Source: CALMEC01 sp964434425
GTDB lineage: Bacteria; Actinomycetota; Thermoleophilia; Miltoncostaeales; Miltoncostaeaceae
Direction: 5' to 3'
NCBI GenBank assembly: GCA_964434425.1
Contig: CAYSVH010000015.1
Coordinates: 1 to 64,000 of the forward strand
DNA: 64,000 nt
Part shown: positions 58,173-64,000 of the stretch, in pieces
How the letters are laid out: each line of letters begins with the position of its first letter
How positions within the stretch are numbered: the first letter of the stretch is position 1
Translations under genes and position numbers: made by a program
Notes under the pieces: model-generated
What the model was told of the DNA's origin: nothing
The model's database searches: none
What the model saw: the letters and a program-made list of their open reading frames with translations, nothing else

Positions 58173-59129
58173 TCAGCCGGCTGCGGCGTCCAGCAGGGCG
58201 ACGTCGTCGGGGGTGAGCGCCAGTTCGGCCGCCTCGACCAGGCCGGCCACCTGCTCGATGCTTGTGGCGCTGGCGATCGGACTGGCCACGCCCGGCTTCG
58301 CACGCAGCCATGCGAGTGCGACGGCTCCGTTGCTCGCCCCGTGTGCCGACGCGACGACGTCCTGGGCGCGGACCACGCCCCATCCACGGTCGTTGGTGTA
58401 CTGCTGGCTGATGCCGACCGACCGCGGCGACTCGGGAAGCGTGGTGTCCGGCCGGTACTTGCCGGTGAGAAAGCCGCGTGCGAGTGCGAAGTACGGCGCC
58501 ACGGACACGTCGTTCCGGACACAGGTGTCCGACGCGGCACCCTCGAAGTCGCGTTCGAGGAGGTTGTAGTGCGGCTGGAAGATCTCGTATCGGGCGAATC
58601 CCCCCGCCGCGCTGATGTCGAGCGCGCTCTGAAGCCGGTCCGCCGAGAAGTTGGAGGCTCCCAGAACCCGGACCTTGCCCTCGCGCACCAGTTCGTCCAT
58701 GGCGGCGGCGGTCTCGTCCTGTGGCGTGTCCTCGTCGTCCTCGTGCGCGTAGTAGAGGTCGACGTAGTCCGTCTGAAGGCGCCTCAGCGAGCCCTCGATG
58801 CCCGCGCGGATGTTCGCGCGGTCGAGGCCCTTCGGGAAGTCGGGGCCGCCGCCCATGCCCACCTTGGTCACAAGAATCACATCGTCGCGACGCTTCCGCC
58901 GCGACAGCCATCGACCGAGGATGGTCTCCGACTCCCCGCCCTGGAGACCCGGGACCCAGGCGGAGTAGATGTTGGCGCTGTCGAGGAAGTTGCCCCCGGC
59001 GGCGACGTACGCGTCGAGGACGGCGAACGAGGTCGCCTCGTCGGCCGTCCATCCGAAGACGTTCGTTCCGAGGCAGATGGGGGATACGGCCAGGTCACTT
59101 CGGCCAATCGCGGTGCGTGAGGTCATCAT
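58173..59129 (-). CDS. Aldo/keto reductase
   Basis: The 318-residue protein has the AKR tetrad: Asp in GGNFLDSANIYSAW with Tyr close behind, Lys in VILVTKVGMG, and His in DLYYAHEDDEDTP. The nucleotide-binding end has IASATSIEQVAGLVEAA. It reduces aldehydes, ketones or sugars with NADPH; the substrate is unknown. The ATG at 59129 lies exactly 7 bases after TAGGCT, which favours it over the longer open frame. A strong hairpin follows the stop. Confidence 0.93.
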   Translation of the reverse strand: MMTSRTAIGRSDLAVSPICLGTNVFGWTADEATSFAVLDAYVAAGGNFLDSANIYSAWVPGLQGGESETILGRWLSRRKRRDDVILVTKVGMGGGPDFPKGLDRANIRAGIEGSLRRLQTDYVDLYYAHEDDEDTPQDETAAAMDELVREGKVRVLGASNFSADRLQSALDISAAGGFARYEIFQPHYNLLERDFEGAASDTCVRNDVSVAPYFALARGFLTGKYRPDTTLPESPRSVGISQQYTNDRGWGVVRAQDVVASAHGASNGAVALAWLRAKPGVASPIASATSIEQVAGLVEAAELALTPDDVALLDAAAG

Positions 59130-59490
59130 GCGACACAGCCTACGGGGCGACGGGTGGCACGTAAGGCGGTCACTGCGGTCCGGCGTGCCGGTCGCGGACG
59201 GCGGAGCCTCATCCACGGTGGGTGCGAACGGTGACGCTGTTCTTCGTCGCGGCTGACCGCGGTGCGGTGGTCGTGATCGGCCGCGACCGGGTGGACGCTC
59301 CGCACGGATCCATCGCCGAGCGGCTCCAGCGGACCCGGATCCGGCCCCCGAACGAGGGTCGGTGCCCGCTGCCGTTCGGAGAATGTCGGACCATCACATT
59401 TCTGCGGTTCGACGATAGGATTCGCGTCACACCTTCGGGGCTCGTTCCCGAGCCGGGTGAGTCGACCGAGTTCGAGGAGCCAGCACCCCT
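59130..59490. other. Divergent region between the aldo/keto reductase and YdcF-like genes
   Basis: 361 bases. It holds the reductase's -10 (59137-59142) and the ribosome binding site GAGGAG (59475-59480) of the YdcF-like gene. A frame covering 59222-59614 has no ribosome binding site and overlaps the YdcF gene in another frame, so I treat it as non-coding. Confidence 0.45.
59137..59142 (-). promoter_or_regulatory. Putative -10 box (TAGGCT) of the aldo/keto reductase gene
   Basis: On the minus strand TAGGCT is followed by 7 bases and the ATG at 59129. Confidence 0.5.
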
Positions 59491-60138
59491 TTGTTCACAC
59501 GAGGCCACCGTTCGTCTGCGCACGCCGCGTACGCGGTCGTCGCCGACTTTCTCAGTGAGCGTGACCACCCTCGGTCGGCCGACGCGATCATCGCCTTCGG
59601 CGGGCGTGATCTGACGGTGGCCCGTCATGCGGCGCGGCTGCACCGTGAGGGATGGGCCCCCTGGATCGTGGCGACCGGCGGCGTGCCCTTCGATGACGAA
59701 CGCAGTGAGGCCGAGGCGTTCGCCGACGGCATGGTGGCGGAAGGGGTCCCCCGCGAACGGATCCTGATCGAGTCCCGTTCTCGTCATACAGGCGAGAACG
59801 TGATGTTCGCCCTCGATCTGCTGCGTGATCGCGCGGACGGCGTCGACACCGTGATCGCGGTTCCGTGGCCTCTGGCCGCGCGACGGGCGGCGGCCACCCT
59901 GCGCCGACAGGCACCCGAGCTGGACGTCGTGTCGGCTCCGGACCGAACCGGTCCCGGCGGGCGCCGTCCCTTCGGCCCGCGCGCGGCGCGCTTGGCTCTC
60001 GCCGAACTCGACCGGTTGGGACGCTATGTGGACGCCGGCTTCATCGCCCCCGAACGCGTTCCGGTGCGGGTGCGTTCGGCCGGTGCCGTCCTCGCGGCGG
60101 ATCTGGACGCGGTCGGCACCCCCATGACCGCCGTCTGA
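59491..60138 (+). CDS. YdcF-like (DUF218) protein
   Basis: The 215-residue soluble protein has the DUF218 pattern: ADAIIAFGGRDLTVARHAAR, IVATGGVPFDDERSEAEAFA and the conserved RILIESRSRHTGENVMFAL near residue 90, followed by VDTVIAVPWPLAARRAAATL. Members bind SAM or nucleotides, or act in cell-envelope precursor metabolism; the family has no settled single activity. There is no membrane helix, unlike SanA/ElyC members. The TTG at 59491 has GAGGAG ten bases upstream. It is convergent with the PhyH dioxygenase gene, whose stop is one base away. Confidence 0.78.
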   Translation: MFTRGHRSSAHAAYAVVADFLSERDHPRSADAIIAFGGRDLTVARHAARLHREGWAPWIVATGGVPFDDERSEAEAFADGMVAEGVPRERILIESRSRHTGENVMFALDLLRDRADGVDTVIAVPWPLAARRAAATLRRQAPELDVVSAPDRTGPGGRRPFGPRAARLALAELDRLGRYVDAGFIAPERVPVRVRSAGAVLAADLDAVGTPMTAV

Positions 60139-60139
60139 G

Positions 60140-60937
60140 TCAGCTCCGTCCGCGGATGACGCGTCGCTTCGATGCGTCGTAGCGACGCGCGGTGTTCCCG
60201 AAGCCGAGCAGGGTGCGCTGCTCGTCGGTGAACGTGGCGGCCACCTGGGCGGGCAGGCTTGCGGGGAAGTCCCAATGCGGCTGGACCCACGGCCGGGCGA
60301 AGAACATGTGGAGCGCGCGTCGTTGCCCGTCGGTCGCGTTGCGGCCGGCCGCATGCCACAGCGTCGCGTCGAAGGCGACGGCCGATCCGGGGGCGATCTC
60401 GAGCGTGACGGCCCGCTCTTCCAGTGCCGTCCGCTCGTCATCGGTGATCGTCGTCGACCCCGGTTCCGTCCACGCATGGCTGCCCGGCACGAGCCGCGTC
60501 GCACCGTTCGCCCGGGTGAACGGATCGAGCGCGCACACGATGTTCACGAACAGGGTCACACCCGGTGTCGGAACCGGGTGGTCGCGATGCAGCGACTGTC
60601 CCTCACCGCGGGCCAGCATCGCGATGCCGTTGAAGCCGGCCAGCACGGCGTCGGATCCGAGCACGGACCGTGCGAGTTCGACGGAGGCCGGCCGGTCCCA
60701 GAGCGTCGCGAAGGTCACGTGCTTCGCCGGCAGCATGTAGGCGACCCGGTACGCGTCGGTGAGCCACAGGCGCTCGGCGGCGATGTCCGCTTCGGTGGTG
60801 AACACCTCGTCCAGGGCCCGGCAGGCCTCCTCGACCTGGGCGGGGGTCAGCAGATTCGGAAGGACGGCGTAGCCGTGCTCGCGGATCCTCCGGGCGGCGT
60901 CGATGGCCGTGGCTCCTGCGGCGGTCGGGTGTGTCAT
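60140..60937 (-). CDS. Phytanoyl-CoA dioxygenase (PhyH)-family Fe(II)/2-oxoglutarate enzyme
   Basis: The 265-residue protein has the PhyH iron-binding set: HxD in GEGQSLHRDHPVPTPGVTLF (about residue 110), a distal histidine in DATLWHAAGRNATDG and an arginine close behind (QRRALHMFFARPW) for 2-oxoglutarate. The N-terminal part (REHGYAVLPNLLTPAQVEEA) is typical of the family. It should hydroxylate a small molecule. The ATG at 60937 overlaps the PP-loop gene stop by four bases, placing it last in a three-gene operon. Substrate unknown; ectoine-type hydroxylases and natural-product tailoring oxygenases are relatives. Confidence 0.87.
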   Translation of the reverse strand: MTHPTAAGATAIDAARRIREHGYAVLPNLLTPAQVEEACRALDEVFTTEADIAAERLWLTDAYRVAYMLPAKHVTFATLWDRPASVELARSVLGSDAVLAGFNGIAMLARGEGQSLHRDHPVPTPGVTLFVNIVCALDPFTRANGATRLVPGSHAWTEPGSTTITDDERTALEERAVTLEIAPGSAVAFDATLWHAAGRNATDGQRRALHMFFARPWVQPHWDFPASLPAQVAATFTDEQRTLLGFGNTARRYDASKRRVIRGRS

Positions 60938-62037
60938 GGCTTTCGGAAAGGGGTCCGCAGACGGTTGATGCGGTGTCGGGCGAGGGCGGCGCGGATCGCC
61001 CAGGACAGGGCACGCTGGTCGGAGGCGCGGGCGAGTGCGTCGAGCTGGATCCAGAATCGTCCGCGGCCCGCCGGTCGCACGCGTGCGACCCGCCGTGCCC
61101 GTGGTGTGGGAAGGCTGGGGAAGGCGCCGTCGAGGCCCGCCAGCCGAACGGCGACGCCGGTGCGGACGCATTTCTCGCAGACGCCACAGTTGTATTCGTT
61201 GTTGCGGTGTTCCCAGCAGACCTGAAGGTGGAGGCGTCCCGCGGGGTGTCCGGCGGCGGTGCGCAGCTTGTCCATACGTGTGGCATCCGCCCCGTCGTGG
61301 ATGATCTCGACCCGCTCGGTGCTCCACAGCGGGTCGATCAGCGGATGGGAGCCCAGGGGGACGAGGTCGGCGTACGTGTCGGTGGCGGGGATCAGGATGC
61401 GCGAGAAGTGCGGTGCCAGGAGCAATCCGATGGCCGCGAGGGCCGACCCGTGGTACGCGTCCCAGGTCACGCCGTGGACGTCTCCCACGTCCCTGAGGTC
61501 CGTCGTGATCTCCAGAAGCGGCAGACCGAGCAGCCGAGCGGCGTCGCGCAGGCGCTCCTCGAGCATGGCGTTCAGCGGGCTGCCGTCCGGGGGCGTTCCG
61601 AAGCCGCGCACGTGGATCAGTGCGTCCAGTCGATCACGGTTGGTGATCGCCGAGTGAAGCGAGTCGGCTCCGGCGGTGAAGAAGCACGCGGTTCCGCGAC
61701 CGTCCTCACCGTGCTCGACGGTCTGGCGCTCGGGTGCCTCGATCGCGGCCATCCTGAGCTGGCCGTCCTCCCCGCGCAGGTGACGGTCCCAGGACATGAG
61801 GATGCGCTGGAACTGCTCCGCTCCTGCGAGCAATCGGGGAGAGATGCTCTCGCTGGCGCACAGCGCCTCGCCGCGCTGCATCGCCGGAAGCAGGGCGGCG
61901 GGGACGACCGGGTCGACGGTGGTGTCGAGGGCGAGCCCGTCGGGGGCCGTCACCGATATCCGGATCGGCTCGGCGCCGTCCGGGGTGATGACGATGGTCA
62001 CGCCGTCATCCGTCTTCCGGGGCGCCTCGATCAGCAT
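60934..62037 (-). CDS. QueC-like PP-loop ATP pyrophosphatase with four-cysteine zinc motif
   Basis: The 367-residue protein has a degenerate PP-loop FFTAGADSLHSA (SGGxDS becomes TAGADS, residues about 119-130). SHPLIDPLWSTERVEIIHDG follows, then a zinc-type cluster CWEHRNNEYNCGVCEKC (C274, C284, C287, C290), the same order as QueC (preQ0 synthase). An N-terminal beta-rich region of about 110 residues is extra. QueC-like enzymes activate a carboxylate with ATP and add nitrogen or sulfur. No other queuosine/deazaguanine gene is nearby, so a different substrate is likely. ATG 62037 shares one base with the stop of the serine hydrolase gene and has GGGG upstream; ATG 62052 is an alternative. Confidence 0.8.
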   Translation of the reverse strand: MLIEAPRKTDDGVTIVITPDGAEPIRISVTAPDGLALDTTVDPVVPAALLPAMQRGEALCASESISPRLLAGAEQFQRILMSWDRHLRGEDGQLRMAAIEAPERQTVEHGEDGRGTACFFTAGADSLHSAITNRDRLDALIHVRGFGTPPDGSPLNAMLEERLRDAARLLGLPLLEITTDLRDVGDVHGVTWDAYHGSALAAIGLLLAPHFSRILIPATDTYADLVPLGSHPLIDPLWSTERVEIIHDGADATRMDKLRTAAGHPAGRLHLQVCWEHRNNEYNCGVCEKCVRTGVAVRLAGLDGAFPSLPTPRARRVARVRPAGRGRFWIQLDALARASDQRALSWAIRAALARHRINRLRTPFRKP

Positions 62038-62807
62038 CAGGTCCCCGTCCATGCCGTGAAGGCACGGAGTGCGCACTGGCCGATCTCCGCCGCGGTGGCC
62101 GCCGGGTCGTCCTGCCCGTCGGTGAGGAAGCAGACGGTCAGCGGTCCGGCGTCGGTGTGGATTACCCCCACGTCGTTGACGACTCCGTTCAGTGATCCGG
62201 TCTTGTGGGCGGCGATGACCCCCTCGGGGAGGCACAGCTTGATCCGTGTGTGGTTGACGTTTGCGCGGAGTGCCGTGCGGATCGGGTGCAGGTGCTCCTC
62301 GCGGTGGATCGCCGCGAGCAGGTCGGCGCACTCGTCTGTCGTCGTGACATTGGCACGGCCCCGGGCATTCAGCACGTCGTCGCCGAAGCCCACCGCGAGA
62401 TGGGTGGAGGTGAGTCCGCGTGCTCGCAGGGTCGTTTCGACACGATCGACTCCGATATGGCGCACCAGGTGCTCGGCACTGCGGTTGTCGCTCGTGGCGA
62501 GCATGACCCCGATGAGTTCGACCAGCGTCAGCTCGTGATCCTGGGAGAGCGTGTCCAGGACGGACGGCCACCGGCTGGCGGGTAGGTCACCGACGCGGAC
62601 GGGGACCGTGAGCGCTTTCGGTTCCTGTTGCAGGACGGCGATGGCCAGTGCCAGTTTGAGCACGCTGGCACCGGGTCGCGGCACGTCTCCGCCCACCGAC
62701 ACGCGTGTGGTGCCGCCCGCGATGGTGACGCTGCGACCGGGTCCATCGGCGAACGTGGTGGCCGCCCGCCTCCAGGCGGCGGCCAGCGTATCGGATGCCG
62801 GGGACAT
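62037..62807 (-). CDS. Class A beta-lactamase-fold serine hydrolase
   Basis: The 256-residue protein carries the three serine-active-site motifs of class A beta-lactamases/penicillin-binding relatives: SxxK in PRPGASVLKLALA (about residue 50), SDN in MLATSDNRSAEHLV and KTG in IAAHKTGSLNGVVND. No signal peptide is visible, so it is probably cytoplasmic, which is unusual for a beta-lactamase. It may be an esterase, transacylase or amide hydrolase in a small-molecule pathway. The ATG at 62807 lies exactly 7 bases after TACATT. It is the first gene of the coupled operon with the PP-loop and PhyH genes. Confidence 0.83.
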   Translation of the reverse strand: MSPASDTLAAAWRRAATTFADGPGRSVTIAGGTTRVSVGGDVPRPGASVLKLALAIAVLQQEPKALTVPVRVGDLPASRWPSVLDTLSQDHELTLVELIGVMLATSDNRSAEHLVRHIGVDRVETTLRARGLTSTHLAVGFGDDVLNARGRANVTTTDECADLLAAIHREEHLHPIRTALRANVNHTRIKLCLPEGVIAAHKTGSLNGVVNDVGVIHTDAGPLTVCFLTDGQDDPAATAAEIGQCALRAFTAWTGT

Positions 62808-62814
62808 TGTCGGC

Positions 62815-62820
62815 AATGTA
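62815..62820 (-). promoter_or_regulatory. Putative -10 box (TACATT) of the serine hydrolase operon
   Basis: On the minus strand TACATT is followed by 7 bases and the ATG at 62807; this would be the promoter of the whole three-gene operon. Confidence 0.5.
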
Positions 62821-63029
62821 CCGTCTCGGCGGCGGGGCAGGGGCCTCGTGCCGCGGTGCGGAGTCCGGCCGTCCGTCGTGCGCCGGTCCGTGTTCCGCCG
62901 GCCATCTGTCGGCACGGTGGCGATGCGACTCGGGTGCGGGATCGTCACACTCCCGAGGAGCCCCACCCTCGGCGCTCGCGTCTGATCGACGAGTCTGCGA
63001 GCCGGCCTCGTGAGCGGGGATGCATGCGG

Positions 63030-63035
63030 TAAAGT
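63030..63035 (+). promoter_or_regulatory. Putative -10 box (TAAAGT) of the terminal membrane protein gene
   Basis: TAAAGT ends 7 bases before the ATG at 63043, the same hexamer and spacing as the mce operon. Confidence 0.5.
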
Positions 63036-63042
63036 CGCCGCG

Positions 63043-64000
63043 ATGGACTACTTCTCCGACCCGAAGTTCGTCGCCGTCTTCGGAGTCGTGCTCGCGGCGC
63101 GCTTCTTCGTGCCGTTTACGATCTTTCGCTGGCCGCTGCCCGGGATCCTCGCGTGTCTCATCATCGACGCGGTCGATCAGACCGTTCTCCAGTCGTTCGG
63201 GTACGACCCGCCCTTCTATCAGGGCTACGACAAGGCGATGGACGTGTTCTATCTCGGCATCGCGTACATCGCGACGCTGCGCAACTGGGTGAGCATCCCC
63301 GCTTTCAACGTGTCGCGGTTCCTGTTCTTCTACCGGCAGATCGGTGCCGCCGCATTCGAGCTGAGCGGGGCACGCTGGCTGCTGATGGTGTTCCCGAACA
63401 CGTTCGAGTACTTCTTCATCGCGGTCGAGGCCGTGCGCACCCGCTGGCGCACGACACGCCTGAAGCTGCTGGGCTGGGCCGTCGTGGCGGCGTGCATCTG
63501 GGTCTTCGTGAAGCTGCCCCAGGAGTGGTGGATCCACATCGCCCAGCTCGACTTCACCGAGGCACTCGACAACCATTCGTGGTTCGGGCCGGTGATCGTC
63601 GGCGGTCTCGCGGTACTTCTGCTGGTCTTCTGGTTCGTGCTGCGTCCCCGTATGCCGAAGCCGGACCACCCGAGGTTCCAGATCGCGGCACCGGCGCTGC
63701 CGGCCGAGCTCGACACGGCCAGGAAGCGCGGTGCGTACATGGTCGAACACGGGCGCGTGTGGTCGCAGGCGTCGCTTGAGAAGTCGTTCCTGATCGGCCT
63801 GCTGCTGGTCATGTACGCCACCATCCTGCCGGGCATCGACGTGAGCACCGTGCGTCTGCTCCTCTGGGTCGGCGCGTTCGTCCTCATCAACGTCGCGGGA
63901 ACGCTCGCACTGAATCGCCGGGGATTCAGCAGTGAGGCGTTGCTCACGACGTTCCTCCTGCGGTTTGCGTTCAACCTGGCGCTGCTCGGTGTCGTCGAAC
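63043..64000 (+). CDS. Multi-pass membrane protein (3' end outside window)
   Basis: The frame from ATG 63043 (MDYFSDPKFVAVFGVVLAAR) stays open to the last base, giving 319 codons with no stop. It encodes a polytopic membrane protein with hydrophobic segments near residues 8-28, 35-48, 75-90, 112-135, 150-165, 185-205, 255-275 and 283-300. Charged loops lie between them (for example RMPKPDHPRFQIAAPALPAE). I recognise no family; aromatic residues (Tyr, Trp, Phe) are frequent in the first half. The start lies 7 bases after TAAAGT. Function unknown. Confidence 0.8.
   Translation, partial: MDYFSDPKFVAVFGVVLAARFFVPFTIFRWPLPGILACLIIDAVDQTVLQSFGYDPPFYQGYDKAMDVFYLGIAYIATLRNWVSIPAFNVSRFLFFYRQIGAAAFELSGARWLLMVFPNTFEYFFIAVEAVRTRWRTTRLKLLGWAVVAACIWVFVKLPQEWWIHIAQLDFTEALDNHSWFGPVIVGGLAVLLLVFWFVLRPRMPKPDHPRFQIAAPALPAELDTARKRGAYMVEHGRVWSQASLEKSFLIGLLLVMYATILPGIDVSTVRLLLWVGAFVLINVAGTLALNRRGFSSEALLTTFLLRFAFNLALLGVVE

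Noticed and set aside
59222..59614. 130-codon frame before the YdcF-like gene
   Set aside because: It overlaps the YdcF-like gene in another frame and has no start signal; the TTG at 59491 has a good ribosome binding site and a conserved family product.
60934..62037. Assignment of the PP-loop protein as the queuosine enzyme QueC
   Set aside because: The PP-loop is degenerate (TAGADS), there is a large extra N-terminal region, and no QueD, QueE, QueF or Tgt gene is nearby; only QueC-like is justified.

Overview
The window is a compact, GC-rich (roughly 70%) chromosomal segment from an actinobacterium-like bacterium. The evidence is the CysO/CysM/Mec sulfur-carrier cysteine pathway, a DUF2319-type membrane alpha/beta hydrolase of the mycobacterial kind, single-cysteine-pair DsbA/DsbB oxidative folding proteins, frequent GTG/TTG starts and many 4-base start/stop overlaps. 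A deep-branching class such as Thermoleophilia is my inference, not something the sequence proves. I see no prophage, insertion sequence, CRISPR array, rRNA or integrated element; this looks like core and lineage-specific chromosome.

Layout. 0-5 kb: a 5'-truncated tandem-repeat protein, a Nudix hydrolase, an ASCH protein, a DUF6159 membrane protein, and an ArsR-SulP transporter pair. 4.7-6.8 kb: groES-groEL under a CIRCE element and closed by a strong terminator. 6.9-13 kb (minus): pta-ackA, a membrane hydrolase and a CPBP protease. 13-21 kb: an SpoU/TrmH methyltransferase, clpP, a UvrD/RecB-type helicase-nuclease coupled to a YhaM-like exonuclease, YqeY and a PPOx protein. 21-32 kb: phosphoketolase, a SAM methyltransferase, an epimerase-B12 radical SAM operon, a DUF4388-GTPase pair, DUF1385, a double-domain ThyX relative and a cold-shock protein. 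32-39 kb: glyoxalase, TetR-MMPL, RarA and an Fsr-like MFS exporter. 39.8-42.7 kb: a rhodanese/E1-CysO-CysM-Mec operon. 43-48 kb: a NYN-LOTUS RNA-binding protein with a repetitive charged tail, then three related secreted-protein genes. 48-58 kb: citrate synthase, a SHOCT gene, two DsbA-like proteins, SixA, KtrBA, FabI, DsbB and an FAD oxidoreductase. 58 kb: tRNA-Val and tRNA-Asp. 58-64 kb: an aldo/keto reductase, a YdcF-like protein, a translationally coupled serine hydrolase/PP-loop/dioxygenase operon, and a membrane protein cut by the window end.

How the genes work together. Phosphoketolase makes acetyl-phosphate, which AckA converts to acetate and ATP or Pta converts to acetyl-CoA; citrate synthase and FabI are downstream users. 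The E1-CysO-CysM-Mec operon is a complete protein-thiocarboxylate route to cysteine. DsbA-like proteins and DsbB form an oxidative folding set.

The most informative cross-cutting signal is a TANNNT hexamer placed 6-8 bases (usually exactly 7) before the start codon of at least fourteen genes. This indicates leaderless transcripts and fixes several otherwise ambiguous starts. The most interesting single loci are: (i) a UGA codon exactly where two neighbouring paralogues have a conserved cysteine (46650); (ii) a duplicated ThyX protein whose two halves have lost complementary parts of the active-site motif; (iii) the serine hydrolase/QueC-like PP-loop/PhyH dioxygenase operon at 60.1-62.8 kb, which matches no pathway I recognise.
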